64,000 bases of DNA from the NCBI GenBank assembly GCA_022836915.1, contig CP094668.1:2728001-2792000 (forward strand), written 5' to 3'. Of this stretch, positions 21,498 through 30,760 are shown piece by piece. This stretch comes from Paenibacillus sp. OVF10 (GTDB lineage Bacteria > Bacillota > Bacilli > Paenibacillales > Paenibacillaceae). Position 1 is the stretch's first letter. Every line of letters starts with the position of its first letter. The notes below the pieces were generated by a model. That model worked only from the letters and a program-made list of their open reading frames with translations, was not told the DNA's origin and ran no database searches. The translations under genes and the position numbers were made by a program.

Positions 21498-22619
21498 GTG
21501 CGTTTAGTACATATAAACTTATTGCAGCCTGGCATGAAGCTGGGGAAACGTATTTATAGTGAAGAAGGCCTTGTATTACTTAGTGAGGATGTAGAGCTAA
21601 CCAGTCGATTGATTGGACGCCTTAAGGATCTCGGAGTCGGTTATGTGTATATTAAAGATGCTGCGACAGAGGACATCATCGTTCCTGAAATGTTGCAGGA
21701 AGAGACCAGGAGGAAGGCACTGGTCGAGATCAAACAGCAATTTCAGAGTATGTCAGGGCTGAAAACCAAAAATCAGATTCCTCATTTCGGTAAAGCGCTT
21801 AGTGGTGTGATGAATGCGATTCTGGAAGACATCGGCAGTCAGAAGGAAGCCATGATTATGCTGATGGACATGAACTCCAGCGATTTTGACCTGTATAACC
21901 ATTCTCTGAATGTATGTGTGTACACGCTGGTTCTTGGTGTCGCTTCGGGTTACACACGCCAGCAATTAATGGAGATTGGTCTGGGCGCTTTGTTGCATGA
22001 TATCGGCAAAACACAGATTGCACCAGAAATTTTGCATAAACCCTCCAGATTGAGTGACGAGGAATTCAAAATCATTCAGCAGCACACTACATATGGACAC
22101 CGTATTCTCAAAGATGAACCAGGTATACCGCTTCTATCCGCGCATTGTGCATTGCAGCACCATGAACGAATTGATGGCAGTGGATACCCTTTTGGTTTGA
22201 AAGACAAGGAAATTCATGAATATGCCAAATGGATTGCGCTTGCTGATTCGTATGATGCCATGACAACGAATCGGGTGTACAAGCAAGCCTTGCTGCCACA
22301 TCAGGCAGTAGAGCTGTTGTATACAGGTTCAGGAACCCTCTATGAACAACGGATGCTGGAGAAGTTCAGGGATTGTGTCGCGATATACCCAGTAGGTATT
22401 TCAGTCAAGCTCAGTACGGGAGAGGTCGGGGTAGTTGCATCAATTCATTCACGTGTTCCTCAACGTCCGCTTATCCGTGTTCTAAAAGATGCGGACGGTC
22501 AGACTTTATCTTCGCCTTATGAAATTAACCTGCTGACAGCTCTGTCTGTGATGATCACAGGTGTAGAGGGTGTGGAGGATACACTTTCAGCGGCTCAAAG
22601 TGAACAGGTGGAAAGCTGA
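21498..22619 (+). CDS. HD-GYP domain protein (putative c-di-GMP phosphodiesterase)
   Basis: 373 residues from a GTG at 21498 with GGGAGAGG seven bases upstream. HD-GYP motifs are complete: YNHSLNVCVY, GALLHDIGKTQIAP, QHHERIDGSGYPFG and LADSYDAMTTNRVY. The N-terminal segment MRLVHINLLQPGMKLGK parallels the other HD-GYP protein in this window. It is predicted soluble. It follows the YunD-like gene by 73 bases and may share its transcript. Confidence 0.88.
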   Translation: MRLVHINLLQPGMKLGKRIYSEEGLVLLSEDVELTSRLIGRLKDLGVGYVYIKDAATEDIIVPEMLQEETRRKALVEIKQQFQSMSGLKTKNQIPHFGKALSGVMNAILEDIGSQKEAMIMLMDMNSSDFDLYNHSLNVCVYTLVLGVASGYTRQQLMEIGLGALLHDIGKTQIAPEILHKPSRLSDEEFKIIQQHTTYGHRILKDEPGIPLLSAHCALQHHERIDGSGYPFGLKDKEIHEYAKWIALADSYDAMTTNRVYKQALLPHQAVELLYTGSGTLYEQRMLEKFRDCVAIYPVGISVKLSTGEVGVVASIHSRVPQRPLIRVLKDADGQTLSSPYEINLLTALSVMITGVEGVEDTLSAAQSEQVES

Positions 22620-22638
22620 ACTAATTGAAAGTTGATTA

Positions 22639-22702
22639 GCGCTCATGTCGTAATATCCGGGCCGTTTCGTAATTCGGTCCAGAGTTGCCTGAGCGTTTTT
22701 TG
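22639..22702 (+). terminator. Probable terminator with a long loop
   Basis: GCGCTCA pairs with TGAGCG, followed by TTTTTT. The loop of about 45 bases has its own weak pairing. Confidence 0.5.
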
Positions 22703-22838
22703 TCATGTAATGGACAGGGTCTGCGTATGCCGGAGCATTCAAAATTGTGCTATGATAAAAGATAACTCCAAAAGAGAAACACAAGGTATGATGTAAATAA
22801 AACTTTTTAGGTTAATAAAAGGAATAAGGTGAAGAACA

Positions 22839-23975
22839 ATGACCATGCTAAACTCAGGATCGGTACAACCGATGCCTTTATCGCCAACGAATGATCCGTG
22901 GGATCCGATCGGCTCTCTGCGTACATATGGACGCCATGTGCTGACCAGTGTAGAAATGACCGTGACACATCTATGCAATATGAGGTGTGAGCATTGTGCC
23001 GTGGGAGATATGCTTACGATGCGTGAGGCGCCGGCTCTTCCGCTCCCTCTGATGCTGAAACGATTGGATGAAGTGGAGCATCTGCAGACGATTAGTCTGA
23101 CGGGTGGCGAGCCAAGCTTTAGCCAGAAAACAGTGGATGAGATGATTATCCCGCTGCTCAAATATGCCAAGGAACGTGGAATTCGTTCCCAGATCAATTC
23201 GAATTTAACGCTGGATATCAGCCGGTATGAGCAACTTTTACCTTATCTGGATGTTATGCATATCTCATTCAACTATCTGAATGCTGACGATTTCCATCAA
23301 GTTGGATTTGCGAATAGTGGCAGACCTGTGAAACGTGAAGTAGCGGTGAAGATGTATGAGAAAATGATTGAAAATTCACGCAAACTGAGTGAGGCAGGCA
23401 TGTTTATCTCTGCGGAATCGATGATTAACTTCCGTACGCACGACAAGCTGGATGGTATTCACCAATTAATTCGTGAGATGGGCTGTGTCCGTCATGAAGT
23501 GCATCCGATGTATAATTCGAACTTTGCTTCGTCGTTGCCTGTGTTATCACTGGACCATATGAGAGCAGCGATTCATCGTTTGCTTGATGTGCGTGACAAG
23601 GATATGTGGATGCTCTTCGGTACCCTGCCATTCTTCGCGTGCAGTGCAGCAGAGCAGGATCGGGAACTGATCAACCGTTTATACAGCGAACCCAATGTGA
23701 CGGTACGTAACGATCCGGACGGACGCAACCGCGTTAATGTCAACATGTTCACGGGTAATGTGTATGTGACGGATTTTGCAGACATCCCGGCATTTGGCAA
23801 CATTCGTGATCGTAAACTGGATGATGTCTTCCATGAATGGTCAGCTGAACATCCGTTGAATCAAACGGTCAATTGCCATTGCGATATTGCATCCTGTTGC
23901 GGACCAAACCTGCTAGTGGCAGATATGTATTACAAGGGTGTAGATTTCAAATCGAGAAAGGCAATCACACGTTGA
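22839..23975 (+). CDS. YfkAB-type radical SAM protein
   Basis: 378 residues. A radical SAM enzyme with the cluster motif C46-x3-C50-x2-C53 (CNMRCEHC), then LTGGEPS in the SAM-binding region. The C terminus carries a second Cys cluster (NCHCDIASCCGPN), the YfkAB CxCx5C-type motif that may bind an extra iron-sulfur cluster. The reaction of this family is unknown. Dependence on iron-sulfur clusters links it loosely to the suf operon. Start at ATG 22839 after AATAAGGTG. Confidence 0.85.
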   Translation: MTMLNSGSVQPMPLSPTNDPWDPIGSLRTYGRHVLTSVEMTVTHLCNMRCEHCAVGDMLTMREAPALPLPLMLKRLDEVEHLQTISLTGGEPSFSQKTVDEMIIPLLKYAKERGIRSQINSNLTLDISRYEQLLPYLDVMHISFNYLNADDFHQVGFANSGRPVKREVAVKMYEKMIENSRKLSEAGMFISAESMINFRTHDKLDGIHQLIREMGCVRHEVHPMYNSNFASSLPVLSLDHMRAAIHRLLDVRDKDMWMLFGTLPFFACSAAEQDRELINRLYSEPNVTVRNDPDGRNRVNVNMFTGNVYVTDFADIPAFGNIRDRKLDDVFHEWSAEHPLNQTVNCHCDIASCCGPNLLVADMYYKGVDFKSRKAITR

Positions 23976-24021
23976 TATTCCAGGTGTATTCCTGAAATAG
24001 ATAGAAAAGGGGAGTTTCAAC

Positions 24022-25374
24022 TTGGATATTCATACCGAATTTCATCTTGGACAGCTGGTATTTAATCTGGTCTGTGTCTTTTTGCTCGTATTTTTGAATG
24101 GCGTATTTGTCGCAGCGGAATTTTCCCTTGTTAAAGTAAGGCAAACGCGCTTAACTCAATTGCAGAGTGAAGGAAACCGTTTGGCTGGTTATGCACTGAA
24201 GGTGAATAGTAAACTGGATTCCTATCTATCGGCAACTCAGTTCGGGATTACATTGACATCGCTTGGACTCGGGTGGCTGGGAGAACCAGCCATCTCTGAA
24301 TTGCTCGTTGAGCCTCTCATGTTTAAGCTCGGTGTAGGAGATACAGGGCTTATTTCGACCGTGTCGGTCATTATCGGTTTCTGTATCATTACGTTTCTGC
24401 ATATTGTGCTGGGTGAGCTTGCGCCTAAATCGTTGGCAATTCAAAAAACAGACGGAGTGGCATTGTTTTTATCTGCGCCCTTGCTGTTGTTCTACAAAAT
24501 CTTCTTCCCGTTCATCTGGGTACTGAATGTATCGGCTAATGCATTGCTGCGTCTGGCGGGTATCGAACCTGCCAGTGAAGGAGAAGCTCACTCGGAAGAT
24601 GAACTTCGAATTTTGATGAAGCAGAGTGCCAAAAGTGGTGTCATCGATAAAGATGAGATCAAACTGATGGACAACATCTTTGATTTCTCTGATATGCTGG
24701 CACGTGAAGTGATGTTGCCACGTACAGACATGGATTGTCTGTACACGCATATGTCTTTGGAAGAGAACCTGGAGATCATTAATGCAACCAAACATTCCCG
24801 GTATCCCGTAGCAGTAGAAGACAAGGATGAGATCATTGGATTTATACACATCACCGATCTGTTGCTGGCTAAACCGGAGCAACAACATGATCTGGCTTCA
24901 CTTGTTCGTCCAATCTTAAACGTTCCTGAATCCATGGAAATCAGCCATGTGCTGCGTCTCATGCAGAAGAAACATTCTCAGATGACGCTGGTTGTGGATG
25001 AATATGGCGGCACAGCTGGATTGCTGACTGCGGAAGAAATTCTGGAAGAGATCGTTGGAGACTTGTATGACGAGTTTGAGGATGAGCGTCCGCATATGGA
25101 ACGCAGTGGAGATTCCTTTTCCATTGATGGTCGTTCGCTTATTGAAGAAGTTCATAAGTGGACCGGAGCCATCATTGAGGATGAAGAAGTGGATACCATT
25201 GGCGGATGGTTGTTTAAAGAGCTTGGAGGTACTCCAGCCAAGGGCAAAACTCGGGAGCTGAATGGATACGTCTTTGAAGTGGAAGAGTCCACTCGTTTGC
25301 GAATTACTCGGGTTCGAGTGTACAAGCAATCTGTTCCTCAAGACATGAATTCGGAAGAAAATCCAGCAGAATAG
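24022..25374 (+). CDS. CNNM/CorC-type (HlyC family) membrane transport protein
   Basis: 450 residues from a TTG at 24022 after AGGGGAG. The N-terminal DUF21/CNNM domain has about four membrane segments (the first VCVFLLVFLNGVFVAAEFS, with a later pair near residues 100-180). A pair of CBS domains follows (about 205-335, REVMLPRTDMD ... VVDEYGGTAGLLT) and then a CorC/HlyC domain (about 350-435). The family is linked to magnesium efflux and was once called hemolysin-like. It ends before a strong terminator. Confidence 0.88.
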   Translation: MDIHTEFHLGQLVFNLVCVFLLVFLNGVFVAAEFSLVKVRQTRLTQLQSEGNRLAGYALKVNSKLDSYLSATQFGITLTSLGLGWLGEPAISELLVEPLMFKLGVGDTGLISTVSVIIGFCIITFLHIVLGELAPKSLAIQKTDGVALFLSAPLLLFYKIFFPFIWVLNVSANALLRLAGIEPASEGEAHSEDELRILMKQSAKSGVIDKDEIKLMDNIFDFSDMLAREVMLPRTDMDCLYTHMSLEENLEIINATKHSRYPVAVEDKDEIIGFIHITDLLLAKPEQQHDLASLVRPILNVPESMEISHVLRLMQKKHSQMTLVVDEYGGTAGLLTAEEILEEIVGDLYDEFEDERPHMERSGDSFSIDGRSLIEEVHKWTGAIIEDEEVDTIGGWLFKELGGTPAKGKTRELNGYVFEVEESTRLRITRVRVYKQSVPQDMNSEENPAE

Positions 25375-25447
25375 AACTCGTTGCAGGAGCAAGATAAGAC
25401 GAGCAAAAGTATGAAATGACGCAGATTATGAAAATCTGCCAGGATAT

Positions 25448-25499
25448 AAGACCTTTGGAAGTTACCTGAAAGGGGAACGAACCGAAGGTCTTTTTTTAT
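25448..25499 (+). terminator. Rho-independent terminator
   Basis: AAGACCTT pairs with AAGGTCTT across a structured loop, followed by TTTTTTTATT. Confidence 0.8.
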
Positions 25500-25652
25500 T
25501 TTAAAGAAGAATTTGGAGAAATTCTGCACATAGTTGAAACGAATTTCGGATTAACTTTGGGGACAGCGTCATATGGTTATATAGACGGGAAACTGGAAGG
25601 ACCTCAGTAATATTCAGTTGCACCAATGATGTATTATAGGAGGCGTTGTTCT

Positions 25653-25891
25653 GTGAAAGATCCGCAACTTCGTGCTTACGCCCCTTTGTGGGGCCGTTTG
25701 ATCCTTGTCCGCCAGTAGAGATTCGGACGTATCTGGTACCTCCGCAATTATTTATTCCATTTCAGCCTATGGGCTGGCCACAGTACAGTCCGGCAGAAGC
25801 ATTAAGAGTGGGGACGTTATGGCCTGCATTATACAGCCCTTATACACCAGCAAGATCGAAGGGAAGGAAGGTGGATGTGGATGGAACCTGA
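25653..25891 (+). CDS. cotJA: Spore coat-associated protein CotJA, apparent one-base frameshift
   Basis: CotJA is a small Pro-rich protein of the inner spore coat. The start is the GTG at 25653, nine bases after AGGAGG, reading MKDPQLRAYAP. The frame then breaks in the three-T run at 25685-25687; one extra T gives FVGPFDPCPPVEIRTYLVPP, the conserved CotJA core, and a 79-residue protein. It overlaps cotJB by 17 bases. In Bacillus the cotJ operon is transcribed by sigma-E in the mother cell; no sigma-E promoter could be assigned with confidence here. Confidence 0.85.
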
Positions 25892-26156
25892 AGGAGCAAA
25901 AGCGTGCGATACCCAATACTATGAGCTGCTGGAGGAGCTTCAGGCTCTGGATTTTGTATTAGTGGAGCTGAATCTGTACCTGGACACCCATCCTGGGGAT
26001 TATCAAAGCATAGAGCAATATAACAAATTCACGCAAGAACGTACGCGGGTGGCGCAGGAGTTTCAACAATTGTATGGACCCCTGATGAACTTTGGTCATG
26101 CCTTCTCCAAGTATCCGTGGGAATGGTCTCAGACGCCTTGGCCATGGCAAGTGTGA
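25875..26156 (+). CDS. cotJB: Spore coat protein CotJB
   Basis: 93 residues, family length. CotJB landmarks are YYELLEELQALDFVLVELNL, YLDTHPGD, and the C terminus YGPLMNFGHAFSKYPWEWSQ. CotJB works with CotJA and CotJC in the spore coat. The ATG at 25875 lies inside the end of cotJA with AAGGAAGG just upstream. cotJC follows after 98 bases and is interrupted. Confidence 0.92.
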   Translation: MWMEPEGAKACDTQYYELLEELQALDFVLVELNLYLDTHPGDYQSIEQYNKFTQERTRVAQEFQQLYGPLMNFGHAFSKYPWEWSQTPWPWQV

Positions 26157-26254
26157 CACATCAGCCTCAGGCTTCCTTGCAGGACTTTAGGGACAGGAAG
26201 CCCGAGGGTTAGAAGAAGAGCTGTATTTTGATAACGTAGAGGGAGGCGTCTTAC

Positions 26255-26473
26255 ATGTGGGTGTATGAGAAAAAACTGCAATATCCCGTAAGGGTTAGTA
26301 AATGTGATCCTCGTATGGCGAAATTGCTGATGGAACAATATGGCGGTGCCGATGGGGAGTTGGCCGCTGCCCTTCGATATCTGAATCAGCGTTATACGAT
26401 TCCGGACAAGATTATCGGTCTGCTGACGGATATTGCTACAGAGGAATCAGTACACTGTAGCTATAGTTTATAA
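26255..26473 (+). pseudogene. cotJC: cotJC, 5' fragment interrupted by the prophage
   Basis: CotJC is a manganese-catalase-like spore coat protein of about 190 residues. Here the first 64 residues are perfect family sequence (MWVYEKKLQYPVRVSKCDPR ... RYTIPDKIIGLLTDIATEE). The frame then diverges into eight unrelated residues (SVHCSYSL) and a stop. The missing part would carry most metal ligands of the four-helix bundle. The break coincides with the left end of a prophage that fills the rest of the window, so the 3' part of cotJC should lie beyond the right end. Excision would rebuild the gene. Confidence 0.9.
26435..26461. other. Candidate left attachment site (attL) in cotJC
   Basis: Inverted repeat GCTACAG (26435-26441) and CTGTAGC (26455-26461) with a 13-base spacer. 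The dyad centre, 26448, falls within two bases of the point where CotJC similarity ends (after the GAGGAA ending at 26446). Large serine recombinases use att sites with partial dyads around a central dinucleotide. The exact crossover is not determined. Confidence 0.6.
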
Positions 26474-26553
26474 TATTTGTGTTGAGTGTAAATTATAACA
26501 AAAAGCTTTCTGGTATGTTGTATAATTAAGAAATACAATTCAAGTTATTCTGG

Positions 26554-27012
26554 GTGGTGACTAAAACAGTGGAAAACAAATATTTAAACCCGACAGGAAA
26601 ACTATATACTTGCAATGCCAAGGGACTAAAGAAAATTAACTTTCCAGCAGAGATACTTATGATTACACGAGCTGGATTCGATATTCCTAATGCTGAAATA
26701 GTTAGGGATCTCTCGCCTTCTCCTGACTTGTTCCATACCTATCTAAATGAGTGGAAGGATAAAGAATCCTATGAAGAATGGTGGCCTAAATACGAGAAGC
26801 GTTTTTTAGCGGAACTAAAGAGCGAGTCTAGAGTTAAGGCTCTTAGAGAAATTTATAAAAAGTTGATCCAAGGAAAAAACGTTGTGATGGTTTGTTTTTG
26901 TAAAGATCATCGGTATTGTCATCGCCGTCTGGTGGGTGAGTTTTTTAATGATTACGGTGTTCAAGCACAGGAACTGAATCCTGTAGAGGTGGAACAAATT
27001 AATTTATTCTAA
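26554..27012 (+). CDS. DUF488-family protein A
   Basis: 152 residues from a GTG at 26554 (in-frame GTG codons at 26557 and 26569 are alternatives). The C-terminal CFCKDHRYCHRRLVGEFF is the DUF488 Cys/His signature. Before it lies a WKDKESYEEWWPKYEKRF segment typical of the family. No enzymatic role is established. It is the first gene inside the element, low in GC, and forms a three-gene unit with a second DUF488 gene (11 bases downstream) and a DuOB gene. A TATAAT at 26521 may belong to its promoter. Confidence 0.75.
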   Translation: MVTKTVENKYLNPTGKLYTCNAKGLKKINFPAEILMITRAGFDIPNAEIVRDLSPSPDLFHTYLNEWKDKESYEEWWPKYEKRFLAELKSESRVKALREIYKKLIQGKNVVMVCFCKDHRYCHRRLVGEFFNDYGVQAQELNPVEVEQINLF

Positions 27013-27023
27013 GGAGATTAATT

Positions 27024-27464
27024 ATGCAGACTATGACGACAATTGGTTTTTCGAAGAAATCTCTGAAACGATTTGTTTCCCTCTTACAATCTCAAGAGGT
27101 AGAGCATTTAATTGATACTCGTCTTAACAATACATCTCAATTATCTGGATTTGCGAAGAAGGACGATTTAGATTACATTATGCAACTTATTGGTGTAAAA
27201 TATAGTCATAATCTTTTACTTGCTCCTGAAGGGGGAACATTAGAAGATTTTAAAAAGAAGAGAATTAACTGGGAAGAATACGAAAAACGGTATTTAGGTC
27301 TCCTTGAGAAGAGAGGGGTGGAAAAACACATAGATGATCTATTCGCAAACGGAAAAGTTTGTTTTCTTTGTAGCGAAGATAAACCACATCATTGCCATCG
27401 CAGATTGCTTGTCGAATACTTACAAGAATTTGAAAAAGGTTTTAAGATAGTACACTTAACATAA
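27024..27464 (+). CDS. DUF488-family protein B
   Basis: 146 residues. The N-terminal TIGFSKKSLKRFVSLLQSQ, then VEHLIDTRLNN and SGFAKKDDLDYIMQ, follow the DUF488 pattern of a strand ending in D-x-R. The C-terminal CFLCSEDKPHHCHRRLLVEY repeats the Cys/His signature of its upstream partner. The ribosome site AAGGAGATTA is strong. The two DUF488 proteins differ greatly and may form a heteromer. Confidence 0.78.
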   Translation: MQTMTTIGFSKKSLKRFVSLLQSQEVEHLIDTRLNNTSQLSGFAKKDDLDYIMQLIGVKYSHNLLLAPEGGTLEDFKKKRINWEEYEKRYLGLLEKRGVEKHIDDLFANGKVCFLCSEDKPHHCHRRLLVEYLQEFEKGFKIVHLT

Positions 27465-27486
27465 CAAAATACTTGGAGGTTGTTGT

Positions 27487-28142
27487 ATGGAGTTTGTAGT
27501 ACTAGCAGTAACTAAAAGCTTTGATGGGTTTTGTATAGCAGGAATGGACAAAGAGGGAAACTGGATTAGACCAATATCAAGGAATTCTCCAGGTAGATTT
27601 TGGAATAAAGAAGAGTTAACATCCAATGGTCAGTTTGTTAGGCCTGGTGATGTGTGGGAGATAAGTGGAAGTAACCCTAAAGTATATGATTACTCTAATC
27701 ATACTGAAGATTTCATTTTAACAAGTCGGAAAGTGCTAACTCCTTTGTCACTCCCTGAATTTTTCCTTTTTCTTTCAAGTAATTTAGAAACAAATAAGAC
27801 TCTCAATGATACCTTTGAAGCTAATAAACGAAGCTTGTGTTTAGTGAAAGCTGACATTTTTAGAACTTACACCACCAATTATGATGGGAAGCTTCGCGCT
27901 AGGATGATCTTTTCTTCAAACAACTACGATTTTAAAAATCCAAAAACCAATGATGGAAACATTATTGTGAAAGATTGTAAATGGGAGTCAATTATATTGC
28001 AGGAGGTAACACTCCGCTTATTTACAAAGATGTGTTTGTATGTATCGGTCTAGCAACACCTTATAATGGTGTTGAATATCCACAGGTTGTTGGATTGCAC
28101 ACAGCTCCTCATGTACCTGAGCTAAATACATATCCAGACTAA
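27487..28142 (+). CDS. Dual OB-like (DuOB) domain protein, apparent one-base frameshift
   Basis: The N terminus MEFVVLAVTKSFDGFCIAGM with GNWIRPISR resembles the DuOB domain often found beside DUF488 genes. The frame breaks at the three-G run 27983-27985; one extra G continues into VNYIAGGNTPLIYKDVFVC and ends HVPELNTYPD, giving 218 residues. OB folds suggest nucleic-acid binding. It ends inside a very strong bidirectional hairpin that separates it from the recombinase. Family assignment is moderate. Confidence 0.65.
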
Positions 28143-28189
28143 AATAAATAAAAGATAATCTCTATTAGAGATTATCTTTTATTTATTTT
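28141..28189. terminator. Perfect 22-bp bidirectional terminator hairpin
   Basis: Bases 28141-28162 pair without mismatch with 28168-28189 around a five-base loop, with A- and T-rich ends. It lies between the converging DuOB and recombinase genes, overlaps the DuOB stop, and its last base pair abuts the recombinase stop. Confidence 0.9.
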
Positions 28190-29799
28190 ATCTTTGAAGC
28201 TTTGGAAACAATTTCAGATCAAAATTGGTAATAGCTTCCGGTCTTGACCAGTGGCCTTTTATTGTTTTGGTGTAGACAGCAACTTCGAGTACGGACTTGA
28301 GCAAATTGTTTTGTTGCTCTGGATCTGTGGTTTGTGAGTATGCGTCCAGCACATGTTCCACATTTGGGATAATGTCCACTTTGGCTGCTTGTCTTCGTTT
28401 CTCCAGCTCCAGTTCCTCAGAAGCAACCTGTATGCTTTCCTCTGCTTCATTAATCCGCTGAGCAAGTGTTTGAGACCTTTCAAGATAAACTTCTACAGTA
28501 TATATTTTCTTTTCTAGTAGGTCATGTAAATTGTTGTTTTGTTCGTGTAGTTCATGCAGTTTTTTTCAAGATCCTGTACGATATTTTCCTTTATCTGCAA
28601 CGCGGATTCCTTCTTTGAAGGAATATTTTGTGGCATATTTGATTCCCACTGTGCCTTATATTTTTCTAACCAGATCTTTAAACCTTCTAATATTTTTTCT
28701 TCAACTATTTCCAAAGGAGAACTAACATTATTGCACGTAGGGGCTTGACAAATGAGTCCTGGAGGTCGATCCGGACTATTGTATGGTCTACGCACCATTA
28801 AACGGCCGCACATCCCGCATCTTATCAAACCAACTAACGGGTTGACAATAACACCTTTGGGCGCAGGGGGATGAGTTCTTCCTTGTAATATTTCTATAGC
28901 TTTTTCCCAAGTTTCCTTTGTGATTATACCTTCATGTTTACCTTCAGCAAGTGTCCATTCACTCCGATCGACGCGAGGGCGGGTTCTGCGAACAATTCCA
29001 TCTTTCCGTACTTTCTTTTCCGGTCTCCGTTGAAAAGCGATGGCGCCATAATAGACAGGATTTCGTATAATGCTGTTCAATGTAGCCACAGACCATTGGC
29101 TATTTCTCATAGTGGGAATGGACATTTGATTTAGCTTTCTAGCGATTAGACCCATACCCACACCCTGGCTTACATACATATCAAATATTAACTTGATAAT
29201 AGGCGCTTGTTCAGGATGATGCTCAAGAGTCCATCCTTTCTGTTTTTCAAGCTTGATTCGTTGGAACCCATACGGGGAGTACTACCTATAAAATTTCCTT
29301 CTTTGGCCGAATCTTTTCGTCCTGACTGTTGCCGGCGATTAATAGTTTTATATTCACGGCGAGACATGAACAAGCCAAATTCAAAATATTCTTCGTCATA
29401 TTCATTGTTTGGATCAAATGTCTTAACAGGCGTTATGATTTTAGCTTTGCCGTACTTGAATGTTTGAGCAATAATACCTTGGTCGATGGTATCTCCACGC
29501 GCCAACCTTTCAATTTCCATGACAAGAACGCCGTCCCATAAACCTTCTTCAACTTCACGTAGCATGTTCTGAATTACTGGGCGCTGCATAATAGTTTCAC
29601 CTGAGACGATTTCTCTATAAACCTCTGATATATTTATCTTTAATCTTTTTGCAAGATCAAATAGATGTCTTTCATGCCTTGCTAACGTTTCGCCTTCCCC
29701 GCGGGTTTCAGCTTCCATGTCTGCCCTAGACTTCCTTAGGTACATACAAAAACGCCCTTGAAGTTTTGATGTTAGTTTTGTGTATTGTTCGTCTGACAT
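28188..29799 (-). CDS. Large serine recombinase (integrase), two apparent one-base frameshifts
   Basis: 537 residues when repaired. The catalytic serine is S24 in MYLRKSRADM, with the resolvase-domain motif VMEIERLARGDTIDQG. The recombinase domain ends near QGVGMGLIARKLN. A zinc ribbon follows (RCGMCGRL ... CQAPTCNNV) and then a coiled coil and the C-terminal FDLKLFPKLQR typical of large serine recombinases. Breaks are at the four-G run 29274-29277 and the seven-T run 28560-28566, each fixed by one base. The start is ATG 29799, seven bases after AAGGAGG. It should integrate into and excise the element from cotJC. Confidence 0.9.
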
Positions 29800-29879
29800 G
29801 GCCAAGCCTCCTTAATTGTTATATATGCTGATTATGGCTAAATATGAATCAGTACATGTGTTCGTTTTTCGATGTGAAA

Positions 29880-29900
29880 GAAAAGCCCCGGAGGGCTCAA
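29880..29900 (-). terminator. Terminator for the membrane-protein gene
   Basis: On the minus strand AGCCCTCCGGGGCT forms a short GC stem followed by TTTTCTTT, 22 bases after the stop at 29922. Confidence 0.7.
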
Positions 29901-29921
29901 TTTGAGCAGTGATCAATGGAG

Positions 29922-30587
29922 TTATTGTGATTGAGGCGCTCCAACCTTAGAATAAAGCAGAGAAGAGTTGAGTTTTAACTCTTTTACAAAACTAGCTGAA
30001 AGCTCTAATTGTTGATTCATTTTATCTATGTCACTTACCTTCTTGGTGTCAATATAGTCAAGGAAGTGGTTCATAGCTTCTGCTCTAGTGAAATAATTTG
30101 TGGCAATCCCTGTTTGTATTTCCTCTAAGTCACGCTTTAAATCATCTGGTAAATCCTTAGGGATAGACACCTTGTTAATCTTCTTATAAGAAGCCGTATA
30201 TCGGTCTTTCATATTTCTTATTTCCTCGTATGCTGACAGGCGATCAATCTTATCTTCTTTTATATCACTAATGACATCTATAGAACGTTGTTCAAACGGT
30301 CTTAGTTCCTCTATATATCTTTGGAACTGTTCATCAACTGCCAATGCTACCGATTTGTCTTCTTCAGTATAAGTTTTTACACTCATAGCTGATTGTGGCT
30401 GTTGTTCGGGAAGTCCCACTGCAGTTCCGATTATCCCTACAACAAAAACCAATCCGAAAATGCCTGAAACAGTAAATCGTATTTTAGCTTTTCCAGTTTG
30501 TTTTACATAGGCAGACATAGCTAAGCATAAGTATGTAATAGTGACAGCTAGTCCTACTATGACGAACAACGCATACATTTCTTTCAA
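29922..30587 (-). CDS. Two-helix membrane protein with a cytosolic or extracellular coiled-coil domain
   Basis: 221 residues from the TTG at 30587 (GAGGTG upstream; ATG at 30578 is an alternative). Two hydrophobic segments (ALFVIVGLAVTITYLCLAM and VSGIFGLVFVVGIIGTAVG) are followed by about 150 charged helical residues. The position beside the recombinase and away from the late genes suggests lysogenic expression, as for exclusion or immunity membrane proteins. No named family was recognised. Confidence 0.65.
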   Translation of the reverse strand: MKEMYALFVIVGLAVTITYLCLAMSAYVKQTGKAKIRFTVSGIFGLVFVVGIIGTAVGLPEQQPQSAMSVKTYTEEDKSVALAVDEQFQRYIEELRPFEQRSIDVISDIKEDKIDRLSAYEEIRNMKDRYTASYKKINKVSIPKDLPDDLKRDLEEIQTGIATNYFTRAEAMNHFLDYIDTKKVSDIDKMNQQLELSASFVKELKLNSSLLYSKVGAPQSQ

Positions 30588-30658
30588 TTTATTCACCTCA
30601 GTTATGTAGTGGTATATATGAACATCACTCTGTACATGATAGACACGAGGTGATGGTG

Positions 30659-30760
30659 TTGCTACCAATAATGAGCCCAAAGGGCAATATTATAGTTGTA
30701 AGTTTGGATGAGATTATGGCCATTGTTGTACAAAGGACTTTGACCGTTCACTGGGGGTGA
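30659..30760 (+). CDS. Possible 33-residue peptide ending inside a terminator hairpin
   Basis: The TTG at 30659 has GAGGTGA upstream. The peptide begins MLPIMSPKGNIIVV and ends TVHWG. The stop codon lies inside the right arm of a perfect 12-bp hairpin followed by TTTTT. It is divergent from the membrane-protein gene. A short translated RNA of this kind could be a type I toxin or leader peptide, but there is no family match. Confidence 0.35.
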   Translation: MLPIMSPKGNIIVVSLDEIMAIVVQRTLTVHWG

